From Mytilus trossulus (taxonomy: Eukaryota; Mollusca; Bivalvia; Mytilida; Mytilidae), in assembly GCF_036588685.1 (NCBI RefSeq), contig NC_086386.1:76878682-76942681 (forward strand): a stretch of DNA of 64,000 nucleotides, written 5' to 3'. Both the position numbers and the translations under genes were made by a program. The notes beneath the pieces are model-generated. The model did no database searches. It was not told where the DNA came from and saw only the letters and a program-made list of their open reading frames with translations. Of this stretch, positions 31,478-44,299 are shown piece by piece. The number at the start of each line of letters is the position of its first letter. The first letter of the stretch is position 1.

Positions 31478-34160
31478 ATCGTCATCTGTGTTTGATATTA
31501 GAGTTAAGGATGTTCTCAGGTGATCTCAAAACAAAAGAAAGAAAATCAAGAATCTTCTTAAACTTCGTTAACTGACCTTCATGAGCTATTTAGTCTTATA
31601 TGAAAAATTGAAGTCATAAGAAACGAGTGACCGGTGAAAAATAATGTTCTTCCAATTCTTAAACCAATGCATACAAACATCATAAACTTAGTCTTCTGTG
31701 CTCGAATTTATCATTTTTTTCGTGTAAATTTCGTATAATCGTCATTTTTTTTTTCAATCGGTCAGTGTTGTTGTGAAAATATGGCAGGTAATTAAAGTTC
31801 GTGTTTTGAAGCCGAAGTTTAACGATTGTCACCTGTTTGTCAATAATTGACGAAAAATAAACAAAAAAGCATGGAATTTGAGCACGTGTTTAACTTGTAA
31901 ATTCAGATAATAGTTTATTTTAAGGACATCCATGTGTATTGTGGTCACCGGATTTTTACGAGATGGGTCACACTGAGGTCACCTTGCATACGGAAAATAT
32001 ATCGGGGGAATTGCTTGCTGGAAGGAAGCAATTCAAATAAAGTAAACTTCTTCTAAATATGAATAAATTACAGAATTTTCTTCAGAAAAAAGTATATGTA
32101 CATAAGTTTTACAATGAAAACTATCCATTGAGTTATAAAAAAACATATGCATTATTTTTTTTTGATTTGAGGTTTCTTATGACTTTAAATGTGTGTTATG
32201 GGGCAAAATATGTTACATTGTATTGTATTGAAAAACACCAAGGAGTCCGAAAATTTTACACAAATTCCAAAACCTCACCTAAGTACATCCTTAACATATA
32301 CTTGTTGTAAATGTCGCTTCCTTCTTGCTTATTATTCCTAACTGGGAAGCTGGAATCATCCCTTTTGTTTCAAAGTTTTGTTATTTACCGTCAATTCAAG
32401 ATATTCTTCTGATTTCTGATTCCACGTCTGAAACGACTGACACGTGTCATTGTTTTTGTTTAAACAATCACTATCTTTTCTTCACCACTTTCTCCTTTGA
32501 AAACAAGTTCTGTCAACAGAATAAGTGGTTCAGTGATTGTAGTTTTGTAGTGCAGTGACCTATAGTTGTTAATGTCTGTGTCATTTTGGTATCTTTTGGA
32601 CAGTTGTTCCATTGGCAACCATACCACATCTTCTTTTTTATATTGTCGCTGCGTATCATGCTGTCTTTTTTCGATTATAGTTTCTTATTACATTTGTTTG
32701 ACATACCTGATATCATATCTTTATAATGCAATGCATGCTGTGAAGAATTGATTTTGCTGATTGTTGAAGACCGAACAATAATATATAGTTGCTTACTTCT
32801 AAGTCATATCTTATTATTCATTTTGTAATATATAGCATGCAATGTATATTTTTTTGTTAGGCTAAAAAATGAAAAAGTATATGGATTTTTCTTTTTTTAA
32901 TAAGCTTAAGTAAAAGATGACAAAGGGAACGTACAATACATACAAACTTATTAATACATTTAATCTATGAAAGGCTTATAAATGAATAAAAGAATTAGAC
33001 AAATGCAAACGTTTTCATGAGAACTATTATGCCGTTTATTGACCTATAATGGTTTTTTACCTTTTTTAAAATTGTTATTTGGATTGAGTATTGTCTCATT
33101 GGCACTCAAACCACATCTTCCTTTATCTATTAGGTTTGTTCATATGAGAAAAAAATCAAATATGAATTTTTTTTTTCAAGTAAGCATAAAATTAAAGATG
33201 TTACTCCCTTTACAATTATATGTCATTTTTATTCTTTTTGCAAGTAAAAGTAATATTATATGAGCCCCATATCTTTACGATTACCTTTAGTAATCACTTG
33301 TAGTAATACTTCCGGCAAGATATAAAGGATGATTTTCTATCCTTAATATAAGCTATGCACCATTTATTTGTTTCAATGTATAGAGTGCTGATTTGATTGC
33401 CTGAGAAAAAACGTTCTGCTTCTTCCTTGTTTGAACAATTCAAACCATACACCTGTCTTTGATCTTTCCATTGGTGGAATGTAGGGGTAGCCTGTTGGTA
33501 ATAAAAAGTTCTTGGTATAGAACAGTTAAGCACTATCTACAATACAAATAGTTTTTTTAAATATTTTTTTTTAATTATCCTAAACCTTTTCTATGCTTTA
33601 CCTCAACCATCCTCTAAAATTTTCTACAATATGTCAACTTGATTTGATTGATTATCTGAAGATAAAAAGTATATTTTTTTCAAAAATAATCAAAAATGAA
33701 AGAAAGTCAATTTGTACCAAAGAGACATTTAAATTTGAAACACCATGGCAAAAAAGAAAAACAGTTTACAAACCACAGAATAGAAAACTATCAACGGAAC
33801 AACACGAATCTCATAAATTTAGATGCTTCGAAAGGTAGACAGATTCTGTTTCAATCGTGGCATCAGTTGCCTACTCATCATGTAAGTAAAACCAAGTGAT
33901 CATCTTAATACAGAGAGCTACATTCAGGGAAAAGAAGGAATGATTTATGGTTACGACGATTGGAACATATCCTTCGTAATTTTTGAAAAAAAAGATATAA
34001 CATAACAGTCAACCAACTTGTGATGGAGTCAGTCATTTTTATAAAAGAAATAATTTCCACCTTGAACTTTTGATTTTAAAGTTTTCTTGCGTGAAGCAAA
34101 CCTATTTCAAAGCAATATCGACGAGAAAAGGTAGCTCCGGACTATCGTATCAATTAGTAG
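31478..34160 (+). repeat. Segmental direct duplication, copy A
   Basis: The segment from GTCATCTGTGTTTGATATTA to AGCTCCGGACTATCGTA is repeated in the same order and orientation at 38484-41722. Copy A has about 590 bp (about 31590-32180) that copy B lacks; copy B has about 1.1 kb (about 39697-40806) that A lacks. Shared parts are very similar. They include a dispersed-repeat end (CATACCACATCTTC near 32625), the EVH1 pseudo-exon and a retroelement remnant (about 33930-34160, minus). Frames such as 32059-32310 and 32325-32558 are not protein-like. Confidence 0.88.
33353..33536 (-). pseudogene. EVH1 (Ena/VASP-type WH1) domain exon, copy A, frameshifted
   Basis: On the minus strand after TTTGTATTGTAG the frame reads [20 protein letters not shown], then [13 protein letters not shown]. 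This is the second half of an EVH1 domain, which binds FPPPP-type proline-rich ligands; the HQWRDxRQVYGLNF block is its most conserved part. After NKEEAER an extra T shifts the frame. Read past it, the family's terminal helix ([14 protein letters not shown]) and a TAG are visible at 33353. The Phe of 'GLNF' is Cys here. With the frameshift and no first-half EVH1 exon found upstream, I call it a broken exon, although a sequencing error could explain one base. Confidence 0.75.
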
Positions 34161-34469
34161 ATACATACTCTATAACAAATAAGGCCAGATTTTTTTAATT
34201 ATATATTGAACGAATATAAGATTTGTATTACACATACTGTGTAGGAGGGTAGTGTATTGCTCAGATATTAATTTTTTTAAATTTTTGTTCGTTAACCAGT
34301 TCTCTGGTAATTTCTATCTATGCTATCTAGCCTGTGAAAAGACTTCGTGTCAATTTCATGATAAAGACTGGTAGGACGAATCCAGTCAAACACGGTCATG
34401 TTGGTATGATCAAGTCTGAACTGACAATGGAAGTTACTACATAATATAATTTACACCGAAGAAAAATTA

Positions 34470-34800
34470 CAAAAAATGAATCGGTCAAACGGGAAGTGTC
34501 ACTTTTGCAATGAAAAAGAATCACTTTTTCATCTTTTTATTTATTGTAAACTGGTGGAAGACGTTTGGCGGGAAATTTTGAGAAAATATGGGAATTTTGT
34601 TCACAATTAAATATCGAAAAATTACAAAAATCGGAAACAAGTATAATATTTGGGGTAATTAATGCAGATGCATCTTATACCCACATTTTAGATACGGTAC
34701 TTCTAATCACGATCTGGAAAACTAGAAATATCGCAAAATATCAAAATAAAGGGATAAGTAAATCGCTGATTTTAAATATGATAAAACAAGAAATTTAATT
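34470..34800 (+). mobile_element. LINE (L1-like) C-terminal fragment, frameshifted
   Basis: The plus-strand frame includes a knuckle CHFCNEKESLFHLFIYC followed by VEDVWREIL. After a one-base shift it continues with SIIFGVINADASYTHILDTV, LLITIWKTRNIAKYQNKG and ends KQEI. This matches the C-terminal layout of L1-like ORF2 (CX2C-X7-H-X4-C, FG, then a W-K-RN helix). It is a different copy and subfamily from 27913-29235. Confidence 0.8.
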
Positions 34801-37800
34801 TTTGCTCAAACATTTAAACCGAATACGAAAAACGAAGCCTTTTCTATTAAGTGTGACATTTTTTGTATATAAATATACATTTTGTGTGGTCAGGTCAGTG
34901 CAATGACCTCTTTGATACTGTTTGAATAATAATATGTATACTGCTCTCAACTCCCTACATGTAATTTCAATTGTGTATGTAATAGAATTTAATTAAATGA
35001 AAATTAAATTCATTTATTGAATTAACATATATACATGTATTGAGACTCGACAAATCGAGTCGTCCTTTACTCTTATTATGCTAATTTGAGCATGTGACAG
35101 CCGAGTAGTAAAAGTCCGTGCAATTTAACGGTCTCTTTTACCTTGAAAACTGAACGGAGAGGACGTTAAAAAATTAAGACCCTCCTCGCCCACCCTTAAG
35201 AATTGAACTTTGTTTGCTGCTGGTTCTATTTATTTTTCAGATGCTCCAGTCTTCAAACACAAATCCGTCATGGTAACATGCTGAAGCAGTCGCACAACCG
35301 GAGCGAAATTTACTTCATTTTATGCAGACTATGGATAGCCCAGCTGCTAATTCTGAAATATTGCTGAATGGACCGCCCTTCAGTACACCAGCTTTGGATC
35401 GCCCAGCTGTGATACAATGATTAGTTCAATCGTCATCAACATTTTATTGATTGACAAATATTTTGGTTGTGTACTGTTGTTGTAACAGTTGTTGTTGTTT
35501 TATGAATGAATTTTGATTAAATGTTGCCATGACAATTCAATATCCAAACAAAATCAGTGTTTGTTATTTGTTGTACTGAAATACAAATCAAGGCATCAAT
35601 GGCGTCTGTTCGTCAATTCTGTTAATTGGTAATTTACACCAAGTGGTATGTTTGATCCAATGATATATTCAATAATTCAGGTTTATCATCTAATTGTAAC
35701 AAGACATGTTGTATCAACAGGTTCATTTTATAAACAAATATTTACTCACCATATCTTTGAAATAAAACCTTTTTGGAAATCAAAAATCATTAAATAATCC
35801 ATTTTTTTTTATGAATGAACTACTGTAACATCCCTTTAACAAATCGGACGTGGTAAATGATCACATGACCAGAATTTAAATGTAATTGAAATTAACATAA
35901 CAAAAGACTTGATGTACGGTAACATTGAAACTGCTTAATAAATACAGGTAGCTTTTGTGAGAAATAAATAAAGATACAAAACATACTTTATTTAAAAATA
36001 TTATATATGGTGAGAGGTAAAGATATATAGTTCGATAATGATTGCAGGTACATGTACATTTGTACAAGGACAGATAATATTTTTAAAGGTTGATGTTAAT
36101 AATTTATAGTGGGAGTTTTTTTTCTCATTTGCTTTTATCCCTACAAATGAGACTGTAACAATTGGGGCCCCCTTAGTTGCTCCCCTGGGCAACTGAGGGT
36201 TGATGTAAAAGACGATTGTTAATAAAATATGTTTTATATTAAAAAAAACACAAAAAAGTCTGAACTGACAGAATTTACAACTAGGTAAAAACGTTAAGAC
36301 TGTTTAGCTTTTAGTACCCTATTCAGATATGTCGTGTTTGGTCCGTACAACCATGTCAAGATAAACAAGACAGGAGACTCAAGCTCAAGATATGTTTAGA
36401 CGAATTTAGACCAAACATGAAAAGTGACGTACAAAAAATATATTTTAGATAATTTAAAATTAAATCATTGGTTACCTTTTTATTTCTTTTTGTATTTTGT
36501 CAAGAGATTAGGAAATTACTGTATATTATACATATATTTAAACTTGTGTTTCTTCGTTTTGTTGAGGAAATATATTACTTGTCAATAAGTGTTATGATTT
36601 TCTTTTCTTTTTTCTTTTCTGATATTAATTTGTATTGATGCGTATTCAATTGTAAAAAGAATAAATTGCAAATTCTCAACATAACAGAACAAAAGCTTGA
36701 AATACTTTATAAATATAATGCCTGTGAAACACAATTCTGGATTTAAATTATCAGGAACGATAAGCGCAAAATACAAATATGTTTATGTCAGATAATTTAT
36801 ATCGTATATTTCGATATATTTCGATGTTTTCCTTTGAATCTTAATCATTAATTCATGGCATTAATACTAATTCCCGTGTTTATCAATCTTTTTTATATTT
36901 GGACAAGCGTCTTTTGTTCTGTTTTTATTTCGCAAAGTGATTCGTTTGAACACCAAGACATCACTAAGATACAATGTCTCCGAGTGCACTTATATTCTGA
37001 AAACTGCATGCACTTAAACCGTGACGAGACAAACTTACACCTATAAATAACTGACTGAACACGATAAATCGGAACATATACTGAAAGTCTAAACAGGTCT
37101 TTACTTTTTTCCCCCTAACAATAAATTCGGGCGATTATGTCTTGCTCAGACCAAAGTGTCCGTTTGAGACATAAATTTTGCTACTACATCCATATACGCG
37201 TTGAAACATCATTTAAGGCGTTAGGGCCTTTTTGGTGGACTTTTGTACACAGAAAGGGTTATGCTAATGTTCAAAACCCGTATTTTGACCATCTGTTTCG
37301 TAGGCACAGATGTTTTGAAATTTTGCTATTTAGAATGGTATGTCCGCGCTTTTCCGACTGACAGTCGTGTTTCAGTGTCCGATTGAAATATTCAATTGAA
37401 GTCTGGTTGATAGATAAACTATAGATTAGTCAGTTTATCGACAAGAAAAGAAAACTTTACTTGCAGAGACTTATGTAAATTATATACAACAAACTAAACT
37501 AGTGTATGTTGAACCCTAAAATTAGATACATACATCAAAAGAAGCAAAAGGAATAAACGAACTAGACGTATCTTTTTTAAAACCTGACATATAAACAAAA
37601 TGTATTCAAAACAGGTCTTAAAACTTTCGAGTCTGTTTTTTGTACTCATACTCCAAAATCAACCAATCAAAATGCTGGATTTCATGTTTCGAGCATGATT
37701 TTTGTGCTCCGAGCACTGAGCAAAGTTTTATGACTTCAACCTCTGGACGTAAGACGTAAGACAGGTTGACTAAGGAAAATCTAGTTGCCCTTTTTATAAA

Positions 37801-37843
37801 CGTGAGCCGTGTATATATGCATAAAAGTAAGCTTAAATCTAAT
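34801..37843. other. Three-kilobase stretch without a recognised gene
   Basis: Frames are short and unsupported (35876-36067, 36582-36776, 36855-37046, 37137-37361). About 36110-36205 contains a GC-rich junction (GGGGCCCCCTTAGTTGCTCC, then CCTGGGCAACTGAGGG) that resembles a dispersed bivalve repeat. I see no tRNA or long hairpin. Confidence 0.4.
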
Positions 37844-38100
37844 TTAACGTTGTTTAAACGTGTTTAAATTGCCTTTTACGTGTGGACGATGCTTTAAACG
37901 CGAAACGATCCATCTAACACGTTGTTGTTGCTTTTAACGCGTTTACGTTGCCTTTAAAGCGACAACGTTGCTGTTGGGGCATTTATTTGACTTTTAAAGA
38001 GTGAGTCGAATTTCACGAGTAAAATAGCCTTTAAAGCATTAAGGTAACTTTTAACGCGCTGAAATTGCTTTTTAGTGCGGTAACATTGATTTTACACCAT
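37844..38100 (+). repeat. Degenerate minisatellite with ~22-25 bp period ('ACGTTGCTTTTAACGCGTTT')
   Basis: About ten loose copies of (A)ACGTTG-C-CTTTTAACGCG-TTT follow one another. Examples are ATTGCCTTTTACGTGTGG, TTGCTTTTAACGCGTTTACG, TTGCCTTTAAAGCGACAACG and AACTTTTAACGCGCTGAA. It is unusually CpG-rich for the surroundings. No coding frame is implied. Confidence 0.6.
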
Positions 38101-38330
38101 ACATTAATAGTATAATAGTTTTCTTAATTTTCAACGCATTTAACCTTCTGTTTGTGCGTTGAATCTTAAGTGCGTGAATTATTTTGTAAGTTATATGTGA
38201 CAAAAGAATTTAAATGTGTTGGGTATCTGTAAATATTATCGCGTTTATTGACAAAGATATGATACATGCGTCCATTTTAATTTGTAAGTTTTGAGCAAAA
38301 GCTTTTTCTATCATTTTTTGTAGTTATATT

Positions 38331-38470
38331 ATCAAAGGTACCAGGATTATAATTGGGTACGCCAGACCCGCGTTTCGTCTATATAAGACTTATCAGTTAC
38401 GCTCATATCTCATTTTTGTTATAAAGCCGAACACGTAAAAAGTTGAAGAGCATTGAGAATCCAAAATTAT
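38331..38470 (+). repeat. Mussel core repeat, short copy
   Basis: ATCAAAGGTACCAGGATTAT, then ACGCCAGACCCGCGTTTCGTC, ACTTATCAGTTACGCTC and AAGTTGAAGAGCATTGAG. It abuts the start of duplication copy B. Confidence 0.75.
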
Positions 38471-38483
38471 AAAAAGTGTACTA

Positions 38484-41400
38484 TTGTCATCTGTGTTTGA
38501 TATTAGAGTTAAGAATGTTCTCAGGTGATCTCAAAACAAAAGAAAGAAAATCAAGAATCTTCTTAAACTTCGTTAACTGACCTTTCATGAGCTAATAAGT
38601 CTTTTTTTTTAAAATTAATGTGTGTTATGGGGCAAAATATTTTACATTGTATTGTATTGAAAAACACCAAGGAGTCCGAAAATTTTACACAAATTCCAAA
38701 ACCTCACCTAAGTACATCCTTTACATATACTTGTTGTATATGTCGCTTCCTTCTTGCTTATTATTCCTAACTGGGAAGCTGGAATCATCCCTTTTGTTTC
38801 AAAGTTTTGTTATTTACCGTCAATTCAAGATATTCTTCTGATTTCTGATTCCATGTCTGAAACGACTAACACGTGTCATTGTTATTGTAGAAACAATCAC
38901 TATCTTTTGTTCACCACTTTCTCCTTTGAAAACAAGTTCTGTCAACAGAATAAGTGGTTCAGTGATTGTTGTTTTGTAGTGCAGTGACCTATAGTTGTTA
39001 ATGTCTGTGTCATTTTGGTATCTTTTGGACAGTTGTTCCATTGGCAACCATACCACATCTTCTTTTTTATATTGTCGCTGCGTATCACGCTGTCTTTTTT
39101 CGATTATAGTTTCTTATTACATTTGTTTGACATACCTGATATCATATCTTTATAATGCAATGCATGCTGTGAAGAATTGATTTTGCTGATTGTTGAAGAC
39201 CGAACAATAATATATAGTTGCTTACTTCTAAGTCATATCTTATTATTCATTTTGTAATATATAGCATGCAATGTATATTTTTTTGTTAGGCTAAAAAATG
39301 AAAAAGTATATGGATTTTTCTTTTTTTAATAAGCTTAAGTAAAAGATGACAAAGGGAACGTACAATACATACAAACTTATTAATATATTTAATCTATGAA
39401 ATGCTTATAAATGAATAAAATAATTAGACAAATGCAAACGTTTTCATCAGAACTATTAGGCCGTACATTGACCTATAATGGTTTACTTTTTTCAAAATTG
39501 TTATTTGGATGGTGAGTTGTATCATTGGCACTCACACCACAGCTTCCTTTATCTATTAGGTTTGTTCATATGAGAAAGCATCAAATATGAAAAAAAAAGT
39601 TTTCTAGTAAGCATAAAAATGAAGATGTTACTCACTTTACAATTATATGTCATTTTTATTCTTTTTCCAAGTAAAACTAATATTATATGAGCCCCATACC
39701 TGCCAAATGTCAAAATACCTCTGGGGGTTGCACGTGCAAGATGGCTCTCAAAGTCCTACACAGTAAATATGGGGGCCTTAAAATATATTAAAAATTTTAA
39801 GTTGTTTTTGGCTTCTTCATACTTTTACAAGCCCTAAGCCATTGTAAAATGAATTGTTTTGTTTAAAGTTGTGCTCGCAATTCATAATGACAAGCAGAAT
39901 TAATATCAAGCTGTAATCATGGTAATAATTCTTAGAAACAAATGGACATAACCAATCTTAATACATATATAAAACTATATAATCAGTTCACATCCAAAAT
40001 CCTATCGGTTTAGTGTAAAGATGCCATAAATAGTCAGAAAAAAAAACACTTTGTGCAATGCCTAGATACAGGTATCGACAAGTTTACTGATAACAAAATT
40101 AATCTTAAAATCAATAAAATAATATTTAAAGATTTAATTACAGTGTTGAATTTATTTAGTAATTTTTTAGAATGATTTTTTTTTAAAGGATCGATAAGGT
40201 TACCCGGATCATTTTACTATTATTTATTTACCAATTCCATAATAAAATTTCAGGAGTTATTAATAATAAAATAGGTCAAATATAGACAAATGATCAAAAG
40301 TTGATATGAACAGTTTGATTTACTATGTCGACTAAGTAATAAAATCAACGGTACTAATTTTGTTGCACCAGATGCGCATTTCGACAATACATGTCTCTTC
40401 AGTGATGCTCGTAAATCTCAAATAAGCACTTTTTTCAGTGATATTTTATTTAACTGTTGAACCACAATATTTCACTTGTTATTGAAAGTGCAAATGCTGA
40501 TATACAATATACGACAATTATATACTTGATAATGGTTGTAAAGATTTTCCTCCAGGAATTAAATGTGTTCAAAAAAACCAATCATAGCTACCACTCTGGC
40601 ATTGTTCATAGTTTATATACAAAACAACAGTATTAATAATAATAACGTATCTCTCAAGAGACTCGATATATAATATATATACGTTGTATCGCTAAATATA
40701 CCCTACAAGCCAAAAACAATAGACATATCATAGATGGAAACTTAATATAAACAGGCAACTGCATACAACTGTTTCCTTTTAAGATATAACGTTGACGTCT
40801 CCTACGTACAGTGATCACTTGTAGTTATACTTCCGGCAAGAAATACATGATGATTTTCTATCCTTGATATAAGCTATGCATCATTTATTTGTTTCAATGT
40901 ATATAGTGCTGATTAGATAGCCTGAGAAAATTTTTCTACATCTTCCTTGTTTGAAAAGTTCAAACGATACACCTGTCTTTGATCTTTCCATTGGTGGAAT
41001 GTAGGGTAGCCTGTTGGTGATAAAGAGTTCTTGGTATAGAACAGTTTAACACTACCTACAATACAAATATTTTTTTTAATATTTTTATTAATTATCCTAA
41101 ACCTTTTCTATGCTTTACCTCAACCATCCTATAAAATTTTCTACCAACTTGATTTGATTTATTATCTGAAGTCAAAAGTATTTTTAAACATATTCAAAAA
41201 TGACAGAAAGGACATTTGTACCAAGGAGACATTTAAATTTTAAAAATAAACTGCATTGGCACTCACACCACATCTTCCTATATCTGATAACATCATGGCA
41301 AAAAAGAAAAAAAAACTAAAATACAAAAAAAAACAGTTTACAAAGAACAGCATAGAAAACTAAAGACGGAGCAACACGAATCCCATGAATTCAGATGCTT

Positions 41401-41722
41401 CGAAAGGTAGACAGATCCTTTTTTAATCGTGACATCAGTTGCCTACTCATCATGTAAACAAAACCAAGTGATCATCTGAATTCAGAAGGCTACATTCAGG
41501 GAAAAGAAGGAATGATGTATGGTTACTACGATTAGAACATATCCTTCGTCATTATTGAAAAAAAGATATAACATAACAGTCAACCAACTTGTGATGGCGT
41601 CAGTCATTTTTATTAAAGGAATAGTTTCAACCTTGAAATTTTGATTTAAAAGTTTTCTTGCGTTAAACAACTCTATTTCAATGCAATATCGACGAGAAGA
41701 GCTAGCTCCGGACTATCGTAAT
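38484..41722 (+). repeat. Segmental direct duplication, copy B
   Basis: Second copy of 31478-34160, about 7 kb downstream in the same orientation. An insertion of about 1.1 kb (about 39697-40806) separates its two halves. That insertion includes a dispersed repeat near 40345-40425 (TTGTTGCACCAGATGCGCAT, then TCTCTTCAGTGATGCTCG). The minus strand at 41482-41670 keeps a retroelement fragment (ARKLLNQNFKV). Confidence 0.88.
40874..41055 (-). pseudogene. EVH1 domain exon, copy B, frameshifted and with a stop
   Basis: Counterpart of 33353-33536. It begins [17 protein letters not shown] after TATTGTAG. One missing C (CTACCCTAC against CTACCCCTAC in copy A) then breaks the frame. In the shifted frame the more canonical LNFSNKED and FSQAI helix start can be read, followed by a TAA and later a TAG at the same position as in copy A. 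The two copies therefore carry different disabling changes: each is one base away from an in-frame length of 183. Confidence 0.75.
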
Positions 41723-42318
41723 GTTCAGGACTTTATTAAATCTGTATTTGGGAAAAATGATGCAAGCATACAGTTTTTATTGCATCTTACACTTTCAAGT
41801 GACTTTGAGAAGCAAATAATCTTTAACGAATTTATTAAAATATTGTGTAAAAACTTTAATTATGCTTGCTACTGATAGAAAAACATTATCAATAAACTAA
41901 TACTTACCAGACTTAAGAAGTTTTAAACAGATATACGTTGGTAACCAATGATTGAAAATTGAAGAAGCTTCAAAGAAAAGTCTGGAATAGCACAACACAT
42001 TTTCTCGTTTAAATCAATTTTTGGTAGGATATAAGACAAACACACAAAAAAAAAGGTGTTTGCACCAATCATTAATCTTTACACGAAAGGCCTCTGATAT
42101 TGTCCATGATATGTTATTTTTTTTATAGTTTACCCGAACATTCTATAGTTAAAAAAATGTATTTGAATTATATTCCAAAATGGAATCTTCAATTTATTTA
42201 AATAAACGATTGTAGTTAAACAAGGTGTGTGCTATGACCGAAACTGTTCATTTTCTGTTTAAATGATCTTCTAAATGAACTCGATTATCAAAAGATCCAA
42301 TCAACATTAAAAGCTCAC

Positions 42319-42750
42319 CGATCCTGATGTTTGTATGGTTGCTGTTGTGGTGATGGTAATGATGGTTTTGGTGGTATTGATCGTGGTGGAGGTGGTGATT
42401 GGGGTTGCTGTGGTGGTTGTGGTGATGATGGTTGTGGTTGCTGCTGTGGTGGTTGTGATGATGGTTGTGGTGGTAGTGGTCGTGGTGGAGGTGGTGATTG
42501 GGGTTGCTGTGGTGGTTTTGGTGATGATGGTTGTGCTTGCTGTTGTGGTGATGGTGATGATGGTTGTGGTGGTTGTGGTCGTGGTGGAGGTGGTAGAGGT
42601 GGTGGTTTGGAGTGCTGTGATGATGGTGGTGTTGATGGTTGTAATTGCTGTGGTGTTGATGGTTGTAGATGCTGTGGTGGAGGTGGTGATGATGGTTGTG
42701 GTGGTTGTGGTCGTGGTGGAGGTGGTTGTTGCATTGTGAACTTCGCCAGA
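42319..42750 (-). CDS. Low-complexity Pro/Gln-rich exon (probable exon 3 of the TRIM-like gene)
   Basis: Bounded by a strong acceptor (TACATTTTGTAATTGCAG) and a GTGAGC donor, 432 bp (144 codons). All three minus-strand frames are open. One gives Pro/Gln/Ser-rich peptide (QQPPPPRPQPPQPSS style), one Thr-rich, and one His/Asn-rich. The Pro-rich frame is the one whose phase (2 in, 2 out) fits the two TRIM-like exons upstream, giving GSLAKFTMQQPPPPRP at the join. Imperfect internal repeats of about 97-130 bp are marked by CGTGGTGGAGGTGG on the plus strand (near 42382, 42481, 42578, 42710). Later exons were not found. A purely repetitive, non-coding origin remains possible. Confidence 0.45.
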
Positions 42751-42854
42751 CTGCAATTACAAAATGTAAAGACACTATATTTTGAAGCTGATTTGAAAAA
42801 CAACAACTCCGTAACTTGAGCCATGGAAAAGGTCAAAACTATATTTTGATATAT

Positions 42855-42990
42855 GCCATACGTGCGTTTCGTCTACAGAAGACTTATCAGTGACGCTCAA
42901 ATCATATTAGTTATAACGCCAAACAAGTACAAAGTTAAAGAGTATGAAGGATCCAAAATTCTACATGTACTTCTTGGATAAAAAAATTCT
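42855..42990 (+). repeat. Mussel core repeat, short copy
   Basis: GCCATACGTGCGTTTCGTCT, AGACTTATCAGTGACGCTCA and AAGTTAAAGAGTATGAAGGA blocks in family order. Confidence 0.7.
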
Positions 42991-43539
42991 TAGTTTAAAA
43001 AAAATTCTTAGTTTTGTAAACAGATAGATAACAGGAACACATACTTATGTCCTTGAACATGTTATTGTTTATTTAAGTATGGCGCATTTATCATTTGTTT
43101 CTTAACCAATCCACTAAATAAATAACAACGCATGATGTACCAGTACATGCCTAATGCCAACCGAGAACAAGCCTCAGACAATATTTATTCCTCCCATTGG
43201 TTATGTTGGTTACAATGCTTTTTGGGAAAGTCAAATTAAATCACAAAATTTGCACCAAATGAAATAACTAAAACTGCTTGTAGACCATTAGTATTCAAAA
43301 AAACATGCTTCTCTCAGAACAATCTTTCAGTGGTTATTTTCTTTTGAAAGTCCTTTTAACATGCTAACTGTAGAATTTGAATCTTCAATAAATGACAAAG
43401 TCTAATGTGTACCCAACTTTCATTTTTGCAAAAATCCCTACTTTTAATTTCAACAATGAATTGTTTCGCCAAGAGTTACTTATTTTGATATCAATGCAAC
43501 TGATAGGACCACTTAGATAGTAAACATTTAAAAAGAACA

Positions 43540-43990
43540 GTAGTCAAATACGTTGTAACTTACAAGAGCGAATCGAACAAGATGAGAAATATAAACACCA
43601 TAAACTGGTGACAAGGGAACGTCACCATCTAAAAATGGATAGTTAACAGTTGGAAACGATAAATCATTTCATTTATCATAAATTTTGGCATTAAGCTTTC
43701 CATTCAAAATATAGATATAAATATCCAGGAAAGGGCAGTGTTCATTTTTAGTATAAGCTTGTTTAAAGTCAGCTCGGGGGGAGGGGGGATGAATTTCTTT
43801 AGTGCACATACTGAAGTCCTTATATACGTTTGAAAACTGGATAAATCTTATGACCATATTCCGGTTGAAAAGCACTACAACGTGTTCCAGAGGAAATTGC
43901 TGCTTTTGGTCTGAAAGATGACAGGAATGTTCACACAAAAAAACATAAATAAAGGCATCAGTAGAATACCTATGTTCCAAATTCATAAAT
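43540..43990 (-). mobile_element. Reverse-transcriptase-like retroelement fragment
   Basis: On the minus strand 43986-43669 includes a NEHCPFLDIYIYILNGKLNA segment ending KIYDK and a stop. In the same frame past the stop, NDLSFPTVNYPFLDGDVPL and SPVYGVYISHLVRFALVSY continue to about 43550. The LD-x2-I ... YDKRDDxxFPxVNxPFL ... YGVYISQLxR order is the C-terminal block of a widespread RT-domain family in molluscs and other animals. I cannot fix its class (non-LTR, Penelope-like or DIRS-like). Confidence 0.7.
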
Positions 43991-44299
43991 CAATTGAGAA
44001 AAATAACTAATCCGGGTTTCAAACTAAAACTGAGTGAAACGCATCAAATATTAGAGGAGAACTATGACACAACAGAAACACAACATTAAAACACACAGAA
44101 ACGAACTATAATAAAACATATAATGATTGCCATTTTCCTTTATTGGTACAGGACATTTTAATTGAACCTGGTTTTGAGGCATGCCAAACCTGCCGCTTTA
44201 ATGGCAATGCTAAATATAACATTACAATGACAACATTACAGGACTACAATACAATGTAAAAGGAAGAAAAATAAACACACGAATAATAGCTAACAAAAG

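Noticed and set aside
37844..38100. Considered as a CRISPR-like spaced repeat array
   Set aside because: The repeats are degenerate with no constant spacers, and the DNA is animal nuclear sequence.
42331..42819. Plus-strand Gly/Cys-rich and Val-rich frames across the GGT/GTG tract
   Set aside because: They are complements of the low-complexity minus-strand exon. No start, splice or family support was seen on the plus strand.
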